From NCBI GenBank assembly GCA_020724265.1, contig DYHH01000011.1, positions 32,603 through 96,602 on the forward strand: DNA of 64,000 nucleotides, given 5' to 3'. Below the pieces are notes generated by a model. It was not told the origin of the DNA, searched no databases, and saw only the letters and a program-made list of their open reading frames with translations. The position numbers and the translations under genes were made by a program. Source of the DNA: Melioribacter roseus (GTDB lineage Bacteria > Bacteroidota > Ignavibacteria > Ignavibacteriales > Melioribacteraceae). Of the stretch, positions 37,379-46,612 are shown piece by piece (position 1 is the first letter of the stretch; every line of letters begins with the position of its first letter).

Positions 37379-37463
37379 AAACTTCTGCAAATTTATGGTA
37401 CAAAGATAAAGAGATAAAACGGTAAGTGGAATTAATCAAATTATAAAATAAAGAGCGAATAAT

Positions 37464-38231
37464 ATGAATGAATTGAATGAACTGAAAAACTTTTCAAAAA
37501 TTTTGGCGGATGAAAGCGGGAAGATAATTCTTCGATATTTTAGAAGTAAAGTTAACATTGAAACTAAAAATGATGAATCGCCCGTTACAATTGCAGATAA
37601 AAAAGCCGAAGAAATTATGCGTCTGTTAATCGGTAAAGAATTCCCCGATCACGGAATTGTAGGAGAAGAATTTGGAGTAACCAACGAATCAGCGGAATAT
37701 CAATGGATACTGGATCCGATTGACGGGACAAAAAGTTTTATAACAGGCACTGTAACATTCGGAACTTTAATTGCCTTATTAAAAAACGGGCAACCGGTTT
37801 TTGGCGTTATTAACCAACCGGTACTAAATGAATTTTTAATCGGGGATAATGAATCGGCTGAATTAAATAATGTTCAAGTTAAAGTTAGAGAATGCGGTAA
37901 AATAGAAAACGCTACTTTACTAACTACTGATCATCTTAACATTGAAAAGTTTCAAAATTCAAAAGCGTTTGAAAATTTGATGAGAAGAGTAAAAATGTAC
38001 CGGCAGTGGGGTGACTGTTACGGTTATTACCTAGTTGCAACCGGGTTTGCTGATATTATGATCGATCCGATTATGTCTGTTTGGGATACAATGGCGCTTA
38101 TTCCAATTATACGAGGAGCAGGTGGTAAAATAACCGATTATCAAGGTAATGATCCGGTTAGGGGAAATAGCACAGTCGCAACTGCAGGTAATATTCATGA
38201 AGATGTAATTTCTGTTTTGAATAAAGTTTAA
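37464..38231 (+). CDS. hisN: inositol-monophosphatase family histidinol-phosphatase
   Basis: The 255-aa protein has the metal-binding motifs of the family: GEEFG, WILDPIDGTKSFITG and a C-terminal WDTMALIPIIRGAGG. The phrases SFITG and QWGDCYGYYLVATG are typical of the HisN branch that dephosphorylates L-histidinol phosphate, as opposed to SuhB or CysQ. No other his genes are near. The stop overlaps the convergent small gene by 4 nt. Confidence 0.85.
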   Translation: MNELNELKNFSKILADESGKIILRYFRSKVNIETKNDESPVTIADKKAEEIMRLLIGKEFPDHGIVGEEFGVTNESAEYQWILDPIDGTKSFITGTVTFGTLIALLKNGQPVFGVINQPVLNEFLIGDNESAELNNVQVKVRECGKIENATLLTTDHLNIEKFQNSKAFENLMRRVKMYRQWGDCYGYYLVATGFADIMIDPIMSVWDTMALIPIIRGAGGKITDYQGNDPVRGNSTVATAGNIHEDVISVLNKV

Positions 38232-38551
38232 CGAAACCCGTCTTTCTTCAGAGAATCAAATGAACGGTATATAACTATTTCTACCGTATAAGTTTTATAA
38301 TATCCCAATGAAACTACTTTAACACCATTGGTTTCTTTTGATAGATTTATTGATGCAAGAAGCTTATCTCCTTCAATTAAATCTTGTTTGAATGATTTTC
38401 TCGTTTCAGGAATATTACTAAGAGCAAAGTAAATTCCCTTTTTTGCATTTGCATAGGCATGGTTCATATCTGTATCAAATGAGTTTGTCTCTTGAGCATT
38501 GGTAAGAAAAAAAGGAATAAACAACAGAGTAAGTAGAAATTGATTTTTCAT
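38228..38551 (-). CDS. small exported hypothetical protein
   Basis: A 107-aa protein with a clear signal peptide (MKNQFLLTLLFIPFFLTNAQ). The mature part is about 87 aa, mixed alpha/beta, with NHAYANAKKGIYFALSNIP and a C-terminal strand pair (VKVVSLGYYKTYTVEIVIY). I recognise no family. It is probably periplasmic. It overlaps hisN at the 3' ends by 4 nt. Confidence 0.65.
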   Translation of the reverse strand: MKNQFLLTLLFIPFFLTNAQETNSFDTDMNHAYANAKKGIYFALSNIPETRKSFKQDLIEGDKLLASINLSKETNGVKVVSLGYYKTYTVEIVIYRSFDSLKKDGFR

Positions 38552-38763
38552 ATTCTTTCCCTTACAGTTGTTAATGTTTATTCTTTAAAATAAAACATGT
38601 CTTATTATCAATATAATGTGAAAATAAGGTTAATGCAAGATTAATTTATAAAATAGGAAAGAAATGAAATGCGACGGTATTTTCTTTGATTGCTATTATT
38701 GATAATTAATCATTTGCATGAACATGGATTGATTATTAGTAGAGAAAGTCTTGAAGGTAAATG

Positions 38764-38892
38764 CTAATATCTAAACTCTAATTTCTAAACAAATTATAAA
38801 ATATAAATCCAAATGTTCGAAAAAAATTAATTGGTTTATCATTTGGAGATTTGTGCTTCTTACTTGTTTAGTTTTTCAAAATTAGATTTTAG
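38764..38892. repeat. imperfect palindrome of CTAA heptamers
   Basis: Four heptamers in phase, ctaatat-ctaaact-ctaattt-ctaaaca (38764-38791), are mirrored by tgtttag (38865-38871), aaattag (38879-38885) and attttag (38886-38892), in the same 7-nt phase. The centre includes aaatgttcg and atttgg strings. This is an intergenic element without coding potential in the 563-nt gap 38552-39114. Beside the ferredoxin terminator I see nothing else in this gap. Confidence 0.6.
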
Positions 38893-39065
38893 GATTTATT
38901 TTCATCACGTTCTTCATTAAAAACTTTCGCTACCATGCTTAGTGCGTTATAAAATTGGGGTGGTTAAAAGCTTACTTACTCATCAACGTGTAAGGTTTTT
39001 CGTAATTGACCTACCAGGCTGCTTTAGTAATTAAGGTGAGTTAATAATCAATAAATCCCAAAAAA

Positions 39066-39090
39066 AAGCCTGCACTATTACGGCAGGCTT
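39066..39090 (-). terminator. intrinsic terminator of the ferredoxin gene
   Basis: On the minus strand the 8-bp stem aagcctgc/gcaggctt (39090-39083 with 39073-39066) is followed by a T run (complement of the A tract 39061-39067). Confidence 0.85.
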
Positions 39091-39114
39091 ATGGTACGAA
39101 GAAATTCAACGAAA

Positions 39115-39327
39115 TTATTTTTCTTCAATTGCATCGACTGCACAAACTTCAACACAAGATTTGCAATCATCGCAGAGTTCGGGTACTATGAATGTATGAT
39201 CTTCAGATAGAGGACCTTTCATTTCACCGTTTAATTCATATTCTTCACCTGCGTTATAAATTGCTTTTTGTTCACATTCATCAACGCAAGCAGAGCAGTC
39301 TATGCATTCTTCAGTAATATACATCAT
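39115..39327 (-). CDS. 2[4Fe-4S] ferredoxin
   Basis: The 70-aa protein has two CxxCxxCxxxC clusters: CIDCSACVDEC near the N-terminus and CDDCKSCVEVC near the C-terminus, with an acidic insert between them. It is a small low-potential electron carrier of the bacterial type. It is transcribed alone with its own terminator at 39066-39090; redox partners are not indicated by neighbours. Confidence 0.94.
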   Translation of the reverse strand: MMYITEECIDCSACVDECEQKAIYNAGEEYELNGEMKGPLSEDHTFIVPELCDDCKSCVEVCAVDAIEEK

Positions 39328-39406
39328 TGTTATAACTCCTTTCGATATTCAAGGAAAAATTTACAATACTAAGTTAAAAAGGGGAAAATAAAATAACAAG
39401 AGTAAA

Positions 39407-40150
39407 TCATCTTAAAATCAAGATTATGCTTATTGCGGCTAAAAAAGTGAGGATAAGTTTACGATACATACGGGTTGAAATCTTGGGAAAAATCGACATA
39501 CCGAGAAACAACCCACCGATTAAAAAAGGGAATGAAAATGCTGCTTTAACAAGAACTTCCTTTGTTGTAACTCCACTTACAGCGTGAGACGAAACTATCA
39601 AAATCGATGCAACTATAAAAAAACCAGTAATCATTGCTTTCTGTTTAAATTTATTCCAATCCTTCAAATAAAAATACACTAAGATGGGCGGACCGTTAGT
39701 ATTAAAAGCACCGCCAAGTACACCTGAGATAAGCCCAAATAAAACTCCCCATTTTTTATGGAGTTCAAATGGTTTTATAAAATGAGTAGTGTTTATAATT
39801 ACAAATACCAAAATCACTACGGCGAGAATTTTTAAGATAAGATCCGGTGAAGCTTTGGAGAGAAAAATTGCACCGATCGGTATACCAATTATTGACCCAA
39901 CAATTAATAATTTTAATTCTGAAAAGTTTATAAAATTTTTCAGTTTATATGCGAGAATAAAATTTAAAATCATTCCGCAAATTGCAGCAAGCGGTATTGC
40001 AATTTTTACATCGATTATCAAACTTAAAAGAGGTATTGAGGTAATAGCAAAACCAAATCCGGAGAAACCTTGATTAAATGATGCAAGAAAAATTATTAGT
40101 CCTATTAAGAGTATTTCAAGAAGCAAAACGGAATCTTTATTGTTATACAA
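39407..40150 (-). CDS. TauE/SafE family permease
   Basis: The 247-aa membrane protein has about eight helices and the family pattern LASFNQGFSGFGFAITSIPL at the first repeat, and SGVLGGAFNTNGPP at the second. The start seems to be TTG, as no ATG occurs near the N-terminus. Substrate unknown, probably an organic or sulfur-containing anion. It differs clearly from the one at 35667, so they are not recent duplicates. Confidence 0.86.
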   Translation of the reverse strand: MYNNKDSVLLLEILLIGLIIFLASFNQGFSGFGFAITSIPLLSLIIDVKIAIPLAAICGMILNFILAYKLKNFINFSELKLLIVGSIIGIPIGAIFLSKASPDLILKILAVVILVFVIINTTHFIKPFELHKKWGVLFGLISGVLGGAFNTNGPPILVYFYLKDWNKFKQKAMITGFFIVASILIVSSHAVSGVTTKEVLVKAAFSFPFLIGGLFLGMSIFPKISTRMYRKLILTFLAAISIILILR

Positions 40151-40180
40151 AAAATTTATCAGAGATAATATAAAAACAAT

Positions 40181-42739
40181 CTATTTGACGAAGTTCATCT
40201 TCCTTGTTAATTGTTTGTTATTAAATCGAAGTTGGTATATATAAACACCGCTAGCTAGTTTATCACCCGTAAAATTAACAATATAATTTCCTGCTGACTG
40301 ATATTCGCTTACAAGAGTTTCTATTGTTTGTCCCAAAGTATCAAATACTTTTAAGCTTACATATCCATTCGTCGGTATACTGTATTCAATTTTAGTAGAT
40401 GGATTAAACGGATTGGGATAATTTTGCATAAGTGAAAAATCATTTCTCAGATTATTATCTTCGACAGAAGTAATGGGTTCATTTAACAATTTGCTTTCGA
40501 ATACACCACTGCCGTGAGTAGCTAAACGCATTACATCGTTTGCAGTACTGAAAGAAAGATCCATTGATAAAACGCCGTCCGGTAAACCGGTATTAAATTC
40601 ACTCCATGTATTTCCTTGATCGAAGGAAACATATATCCCGAGATCATTCCCCACATATAATATTTTTGAATTATAAGGATGAACGGCAATTGTTGAGGTA
40701 GGAACATCTGGTAAGCCATCCCCGATATCTACCCAAGTATCACCAATGTCGCTTGATCTAAAAGCATGAGAGGTTCCGAACCCGGAGAAAACAACATAAA
40801 CATTCATTTCGTTTTGCAGATCGAATGCAATATCCATCGGGTATCGATCAGGTAAATCACCGGTTATATCTTCCCAAATATTCCCTCCGTCTATTGTTCT
40901 AAAAATTTGTGCCGAACTATTAACGGGAGCATAACCGACAAAAACAACATCATCGCTGTATGGCGAAAAGGCTAACGAAACAGCTCTGTTATTTGAGATT
41001 GTCTGGTTTGATGCAGTGTTAAACCAAGTATCTCCGCCGTTTGTTGATTTGTGAATCTTTTGAGATGCGGCATACATAACCATCGGATTTTGAAAACCGA
41101 CAACATAAGGTGCAATAAATGACGGATTATTTGAAGAAGGTGTAACATAGTCAAACGAATTTTGAAATAGATCTGTACTTCTATATATTCTTAAGTATTG
41201 GCTTGATCCGTAAATATATCCGTCAAGTTCATTAATCGCAGTCCATCCACCGTCGCCACCGATAACCCTATACCAGGAATCTTCACCCAAATAAATTGCT
41301 GTTGCATTATCCTGCATTCCTCCCATAGCAAAATTACTGTCATCTTGTGCAACTGTAAATCCACCGTAAAATTGAAGTGTTTGATAACCGCCGTTTCTTC
41401 CTTCATAAGTTTCACCAAAATCTTCAGTAACAAAAACTCCCCCATCGTTTGCAAGAAAGACAATATTCGGATCTGTGGGATGAACAGCAAAAGCATGATG
41501 ATCGGCATGAGAATAATTCGGGGGTCCTTCGGGTTCGCCTGCATAAGTTTGACCAAAATACCAGGCTCGCCAATCCGATTTTCTTGTAATATTATTCCCG
41601 CCGTTTGTTGATTTATACATGTCAATTCCGGCAACTAAAAGTTCATCGGGATTATTTTGATTTATAACCACAAAATGCGAAAACCATCCTTGGTAAGAAG
41701 CGTATTGAGTTGTTGTAACAACCTGCCAAGTATCACCACCATCACTTGTTTTACACAACCAGTTCGGGTCATTGCTGGAAAAACCACCGCCGATACTTGC
41801 AAAAATAATATCGGGATCATCTTTATAAATATCGAGTAAAGCTTTTCCGCCGAATGTTGATGGTAAACCCGAACTTAACTTTTCCCAATTTACCCCGCCG
41901 TCGTCAGTTCTGTAAATGCCGTGACCGGATGAAAATAAATTGCCGCATGCAGTGTAGACTTTATCGGTGTTTACCGGGTTAATTAAAATATCTGTTACCA
42001 TTACTACATCATTAACTTGAATCCAATCCTCTCCGCTATTAGTTGATTTGAAAGTTCCTTCTGAAGTTCCGGCCCAAATAATTGACGGATTTACCGGATC
42101 AATTTTAAGAGATAAAACAGCTGTTTGCTGGTTATAGCTCCAATCCAAACTTTTAATCCATGTTTCACCGCCGTCGGTTGTTTTAAGAATTCCGATACCA
42201 TAGCTTCCTCTTGTTTCACGAATTGCTACACCACCTAATGTATTTCCGTAATTATAAACTTCTCCGGTACCTATAAAAATTTCGAATGAGTTTTCAGGAT
42301 TGACGGCAATAGCTCCGACACCGTGGACAGGAAATCCCGTTGAAATATATTCCCATGCTTCAGCGCCAATACCGGCTGTAACCGACCGCCACAAACCTCC
42401 TCCAGCCGAACCGGCATATATTGTATTTGGATTATTCGGATCAACAGCTATTGAAATTGTTCTGCCGCCAAAATTTTTAGGACCGATTGCTTTCCACTTT
42501 TTGTCGGTTTGGATTTTATTGACATTGAATTTTTTCTGCTGAAATGCAGAATAAAATTTATAGGTTGGAATATCCTTATCGGGATAAGCTCTTTGTGCTG
42601 TCCATAACTGCAAAGCTTCCATTGCTCCGGATGTCTTAACCTTACCCTTAATCAAATTTTCCGGAAACGAGTATTCACCGATTAAGTAACCGCCAATAAA
42701 TGCAACTATGAATAAAATTAATAAACTAAATTGTTTCAT
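40181..42739 (-). CDS. large BNR/Vps10-type beta-propeller protein with T9SS tail
   Basis: The 852-aa protein starts with a signal anchor (residues 4-22) and then has many propeller blades with TDGGETW/S-x-D-x-G motifs (KTTDGGETWIK, KSTNSGEDWIQ, RTDDGGVNWEK, RTIDGGNIWED). The design fits two seven- or more-bladed sortilin-like propellers. It ends in a T9SS sorting domain (NYPNPFNPSTKIEY, LKVFDTLGQTIETLV, SGVYIYQL). It is probably displayed on the cell surface. Ligand or enzymatic role unknown. Confidence 0.9.
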   Translation of the reverse strand: MKQFSLLILFIVAFIGGYLIGEYSFPENLIKGKVKTSGAMEALQLWTAQRAYPDKDIPTYKFYSAFQQKKFNVNKIQTDKKWKAIGPKNFGGRTISIAVDPNNPNTIYAGSAGGGLWRSVTAGIGAEAWEYISTGFPVHGVGAIAVNPENSFEIFIGTGEVYNYGNTLGGVAIRETRGSYGIGILKTTDGGETWIKSLDWSYNQQTAVLSLKIDPVNPSIIWAGTSEGTFKSTNSGEDWIQVNDVVMVTDILINPVNTDKVYTACGNLFSSGHGIYRTDDGGVNWEKLSSGLPSTFGGKALLDIYKDDPDIIFASIGGGFSSNDPNWLCKTSDGGDTWQVVTTTQYASYQGWFSHFVVINQNNPDELLVAGIDMYKSTNGGNNITRKSDWRAWYFGQTYAGEPEGPPNYSHADHHAFAVHPTDPNIVFLANDGGVFVTEDFGETYEGRNGGYQTLQFYGGFTVAQDDSNFAMGGMQDNATAIYLGEDSWYRVIGGDGGWTAINELDGYIYGSSQYLRIYRSTDLFQNSFDYVTPSSNNPSFIAPYVVGFQNPMVMYAASQKIHKSTNGGDTWFNTASNQTISNNRAVSLAFSPYSDDVVFVGYAPVNSSAQIFRTIDGGNIWEDITGDLPDRYPMDIAFDLQNEMNVYVVFSGFGTSHAFRSSDIGDTWVDIGDGLPDVPTSTIAVHPYNSKILYVGNDLGIYVSFDQGNTWSEFNTGLPDGVLSMDLSFSTANDVMRLATHGSGVFESKLLNEPITSVEDNNLRNDFSLMQNYPNPFNPSTKIEYSIPTNGYVSLKVFDTLGQTIETLVSEYQSAGNYIVNFTGDKLASGVYIYQLRFNNKQLTRKMNFVK

Positions 42740-42789
42740 GTAGACTCTATATTATCGTATTTGTTTGTAATACACTCGACTATGTTGGG

Positions 42790-43344
42790 TTAGAAATAAA
42801 TTATTAGAAAGACCATGGGTATCAGAATACTTATTGTAACAAGATATTTCCCTCTACCGGTTATTCCGTTTTTTCCTTTTATCATAAACATACCGGTAAT
42901 AGAAAGAAATATCAAAGCAACGGCAAATAGATCTGCAACGTAAGTCCAAACTTTTTTGGGATTGTTTAAATGAAGAAAATTTGTCTCTCTAAAAACTCTT
43001 CTGTCTTTTACAGTTTCGATTTCGGTTATTCCGGTTTTCACATCTGCGGTAATGGTTTTTCTTTCAAAAAATATTTGTATTGAAGTTTCACCTTTTCTGA
43101 ATGAACTCAAAGCAGAATCTTTTATGTTAAGTTCATCAAGAACATGTATAACCATAGATTCGTTTGATAATAAACTGTCATTAAGTGGTGAGATATTCGT
43201 AGTATCTTTTGATATGATGTAGTTTGGATTCCATTCACCAACATGATTAACCGCAATACCGGAGATTCCGTAAACGATTATGAGTCCGACACTTAAATAA
43301 CCAATATCGCGGTGAAGGATTCTAACCCATTTTTTAATTTTCAC
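42790..43344 (-). CDS. PepSY-associated membrane protein
   Basis: The 184-aa protein starts at a GTG and has an N-terminal helix with KWVRILHRDIGYLSVGLIIVYGISGIAVNH, here given in part (HRDIGYLSVGLIIVYG), a periplasmic part of about 75 aa and two C-terminal helices. The arrangement and the H-R/H-N residues match PepSY_TM proteins, often linked to iron or haem reduction. It has no neighbour that would confirm this. Confidence 0.8.
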   Translation of the reverse strand: MKIKKWVRILHRDIGYLSVGLIIVYGISGIAVNHVGEWNPNYIISKDTTNISPLNDSLLSNESMVIHVLDELNIKDSALSSFRKGETSIQIFFERKTITADVKTGITEIETVKDRRVFRETNFLHLNNPKKVWTYVADLFAVALIFLSITGMFMIKGKNGITGRGKYLVTISILIPMVFLIIYF

Positions 43345-43370
43345 TTTGTACCTTTTGTTTCTTTAAAAAA

Positions 43371-43398
43371 AAGCCCTCACGATTTACCGTGAAGGCTT
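43371..43398 (-). terminator. intrinsic terminator of the DUF4920 gene
   Basis: An 11-bp stem with one mismatch (aagccttcacg / cgtgagggctt on the minus strand) and a 6-nt loop is followed by eight or more T on the minus strand. Confidence 0.85.
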
Positions 43399-43422
43399 AG
43401 TACATAGAAATAAAGTCTTCAC

Positions 43423-43872
43423 TTACATTTTAATAACAGCACCTTCGCCTTTAATTTGATATACTTTTGCATGTTCGTGTTCGCAATCTTCTTTTTCTTC
43501 TTTTGATTTATCTGCGCAAGTACTTGAGCAGTCGTTAGCAGGATTTACGGCATAAACTTCACCTTCAACAAGTGCTTGTTTTCCTTTTGCTTCCATCGGG
43601 AAAACAATAACACCGTCTTCAACTTTAACTCTAATTTTCTCGTAACCTTCGGCTGCAGCTACTTCAATCCAGCAACCGCGAGATTCGCAAACCTCTACAA
43701 TGGTTCCTTCAATCAAAACTTTTTCTCCGTTGAAGTCAGCAGGCTTTTCAAGTATGGTTTTTACTTCTGTTTTTTCGGTAAGTGTAATTTCTTTTCCAAA
43801 TTTCTTATCTTCTGCATTTATCAGAAGTGACACTAAAATTAACAAAGTGAATAATAGATTTAACTTTCTCAT
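43423..43872 (-). CDS. DUF4920 domain exported protein
   Basis: The 149-aa protein has a signal peptide (residues 1-20) and an OB-fold-like body with VLIEGTIVEVCESRGCWIEV, the Cys-x3-GCW signature of DUF4920. A Cys/His-rich insert (NDCSSTCADK, DCEHEHAK) near the C-terminus suggests metal binding. Periplasmic; function unknown. It carries its own terminator at 43371-43398. Confidence 0.83.
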   Translation of the reverse strand: MRKLNLLFTLLILVSLLINAEDKKFGKEITLTEKTEVKTILEKPADFNGEKVLIEGTIVEVCESRGCWIEVAAAEGYEKIRVKVEDGVIVFPMEAKGKQALVEGEVYAVNPANDCSSTCADKSKEEKEDCEHEHAKVYQIKGEGAVIKM

Positions 43873-44002
43873 TCTTTCCTCATTTAATTGATATTTTACG
43901 GGATAAAATTAGCTTATTAACCGAACTTTTGCAATTCAATATAAAATAGAAATTGGCTGTAAGATTGATTAATATTTACTTGTTCAAAAAAATTTGAGAA
44001 TA

Positions 44003-46468
44003 ATGTACGCCCAAGTTGTTTTCCCGCTTTCTTTCAGAAACGCTTTTACTTACTTAATTCCCAAAGAGTTGAGAAACGAAACCGGAATAGGTAAAAGAGT
44101 TGTTGTTCCTTTTGGAAAAAGAATTCTTACAGGATTTGTAGTAGATATTTCGGAAACTACCGATATTAAAGAAAAAGTAAAACCGGTTAGAGATGTATTA
44201 GATGATCAACCGATATTCGACAAAAAATCACTCGAATTTTATCAGTGGGTTGCCGATTATTATTTAAGTTCACTCGGAGAAGCTTTGCGGTATTCCGTGC
44301 CTTACGGTTCGGATGTCGAATCGAAAAGAAAAATTGTTGCCGATACAACATTATGTAAAGAATTATATGATACGGAAAAAAACAAATCGGCACTCAAAGC
44401 GAAACTGCTTAAGATTCTTTCGGAAAAAGAAGTACATACAATTTCACAGCTTCAAAAAGAAGTTAAAAAGAAAAGTATTTATACAACTCTAAATTCTCTT
44501 CAAACAAAAGGTGCGGTTACAATTCTTAATTTAATTGAAGAAGCCAAAGTAAAAGTAAAAACAGCAAAGTTTGTGAAACTTGCAAAAAGTAAAGACGATA
44601 TTTATGAATTCATCCCGGAAATAGAATCACGCTCACCGAAACAAGTGATGATTTTGCTTGAACTCCTTTCGCGAAAAAATGATGATGTATTGCAGAGTGA
44701 CTTGATTCAAAAAACAAAATCATCTCACAGTTCTATTCGATCATTGGAAGAAAAAGGTTTAATAGAAGTTTTCGATAAAGAAATTGAACGTACATTTGAA
44801 GAACTCTATTCAGAAGAAATTAAAAAATTCGATTTAACCGGTAAGCAGAATGAAATTGTTGAAACAATATCGAAGAATATCACCGAAAATAATTTTGAAA
44901 CATTTTTATTGCACGGAGTAACCGGAAGCGGTAAAACACAAGTCTATATTGAACTTGCAAAAGCGGCGATAAAAAAAGAGAAAAATGTTTTAGTACTTGT
45001 CCCCGAAATATCTTTAACACCCCAGATAACAAGCAGATTCTTTAATTCATTCGGTGATAAAACAGCAGTGATGCACAGCCGTATGTCCCTTGGCGAAAGA
45101 TATGATACATGGCGGAATATAATAAAAGGGAAATATAAAATTGTTATCGGTCCGCGTTCGGCTCTTTTTGCTCCGCTTAGTAACTTAGGTTTAATTGTGG
45201 TTGATGAAGAACACGACGGAAGTTACAAACAGTTTGAAATGGTTCCGAAATATCAAGCACGCGATACGGCAATAATGAAAGCATTAATGAGTAACTGTCC
45301 GGTTATTTTAGGCTCGGCAACTCCTTCACTTGAGAGTATGTACAACGCAAAAGCCGGCAAGTATAAATTGCTTGAACTAAAAGAAAGAATTGATGATGCA
45401 AAACTTCCCGATATAAAATTAATTGATATAACAATCGCAAAAAAACAGAATAAACTCGAAGGAACATTCTCTGAAGAATTACTGAGAGCAGTAAATGAAA
45501 AACTAAAACGAAAAGAACGGGTTATCATTCTTCAAAATAGACGAGGGTTTTCAACTCAAGTATTTTGTGAAGACTGCGGGAATATAGAAATGTGTACCGA
45601 TTGTTCAGTGCCGATGGTTTATCACATTAACAAAAATATTATTCAATGTCATTATTGCGGAAATGTTAGACAAGTTCCTAAAGCTTGTTCGGTATGCGGT
45701 TCAATAAAAATTAAATTTTTCGGAACCGGTACGCAAAGAGTTGAAGATGAAATTGAATTTTATTTCCCCAATTCTAAAATTGAAAGAATTGATTCGGACA
45801 GTATCAATAAAAAAGGAAAGTTGAGCACTATACTTAACAATTTTAGAAAAGGTGATATTGATATTCTTGTCGGTACGCAAATGGTATCTAAAGGATTGGA
45901 TTTTTCCGATGTTACTTTAGTCGGAGTTATTTCCGCCGAAACAACATTATGGATACCGGATTTCCGTGCAGATGAAAGAACTTTTCAGTTACTTACACAA
46001 GTTGCTGGCAGAGCAGGCAGAAGTAAAGTTGCGGGACAAGTATTAATCCAAACAACAAACAAAAGCAACTTTGTTCTGCAAAAAGTTTTACAAAATGATT
46101 ACGACGGATTCTATGAAAAGGAAATCGGGTTACGTATGCAAGGCGGCTATCCGCCGTTTACCCGTTTATGTTTAATTGAAACTAAAGACACCAACGATAA
46201 CCGTTCAAAAAATGCGATCAAACAGTTTTATGAAATACTCAAAAAGAAAAGCAGCGGCATAAATATAACCCCACCCAATGAAGCAATAATTCACAAACTT
46301 AAAGGTGAATACCGATATCACCTGCTGGCAAAAAGCAAAAGAGAAATTGATCCGAACGGAAGAATATTAAGAGATGCCGTCTTGAATACATTTATTGAAT
46401 ATAATAAAGTTTCCCGCTTCCGTGATGTTAAATTAATAATAGATATTGATCCGCAAGGATTGATGTAG
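44003..46468 (+). CDS. priA: primosomal replication protein N' (PriA helicase)
   Basis: From the ATG at 44003 (a TTG lies 9 nt upstream) the protein has 821 aa. It has the N-terminal DNA-binding domain (YAQVVFPLSFRNAFTY), a helicase core with Walker A GVTGSGKTQVY, DEEH box and GSATPSLES, a zinc region with four Cys pairs (CEDCGNIEMCTDC, CHYCGN, CSVCGS) and the C-terminal helicase motifs (GTQMVSKGLDFSDV, QVAGRAGR). It restarts stalled replication forks. Confidence 0.97.
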   Translation: MYAQVVFPLSFRNAFTYLIPKELRNETGIGKRVVVPFGKRILTGFVVDISETTDIKEKVKPVRDVLDDQPIFDKKSLEFYQWVADYYLSSLGEALRYSVPYGSDVESKRKIVADTTLCKELYDTEKNKSALKAKLLKILSEKEVHTISQLQKEVKKKSIYTTLNSLQTKGAVTILNLIEEAKVKVKTAKFVKLAKSKDDIYEFIPEIESRSPKQVMILLELLSRKNDDVLQSDLIQKTKSSHSSIRSLEEKGLIEVFDKEIERTFEELYSEEIKKFDLTGKQNEIVETISKNITENNFETFLLHGVTGSGKTQVYIELAKAAIKKEKNVLVLVPEISLTPQITSRFFNSFGDKTAVMHSRMSLGERYDTWRNIIKGKYKIVIGPRSALFAPLSNLGLIVVDEEHDGSYKQFEMVPKYQARDTAIMKALMSNCPVILGSATPSLESMYNAKAGKYKLLELKERIDDAKLPDIKLIDITIAKKQNKLEGTFSEELLRAVNEKLKRKERVIILQNRRGFSTQVFCEDCGNIEMCTDCSVPMVYHINKNIIQCHYCGNVRQVPKACSVCGSIKIKFFGTGTQRVEDEIEFYFPNSKIERIDSDSINKKGKLSTILNNFRKGDIDILVGTQMVSKGLDFSDVTLVGVISAETTLWIPDFRADERTFQLLTQVAGRAGRSKVAGQVLIQTTNKSNFVLQKVLQNDYDGFYEKEIGLRMQGGYPPFTRLCLIETKDTNDNRSKNAIKQFYEILKKKSSGINITPPNEAIIHKLKGEYRYHLLAKSKREIDPNGRILRDAVLNTFIEYNKVSRFRDVKLIIDIDPQGLM

Positions 46469-46537
46469 GTTGGGATTAAGTTTCCGAAATTTAGATAGTA
46501 AGTGAAGCTAGGGGGTACAAGTTATATGGTAAAAGGC

Positions 46538-46600
46538 ATAGGGTATAAGGATAACTTTATACCCTATACCCATATACCTTCTATACCCCTATACCTTTAA
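46538..46600. repeat. hairpin and TATACC repeats between convergent genes
   Basis: A perfect 11-bp stem (atagggtataa 46538-46548 / ttataccctat 46557-46567) with an 8-nt loop is followed by direct copies of TATACC at about 9-nt spacing to 46595. It lies between the stops of priA and the convergent Yip1 gene and could act as a bidirectional terminator, though no T run is present. Likely an intergenic repeat. Confidence 0.55.
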
Positions 46601-46612
46601 TCAACAAATATC

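Noticed and set aside
41191..41634. 147-codon frame inside the large BNR protein gene
   Set aside because: Same strand, different frame; composition (many I, L, M, Q) is that of an out-of-frame reading of the real gene.
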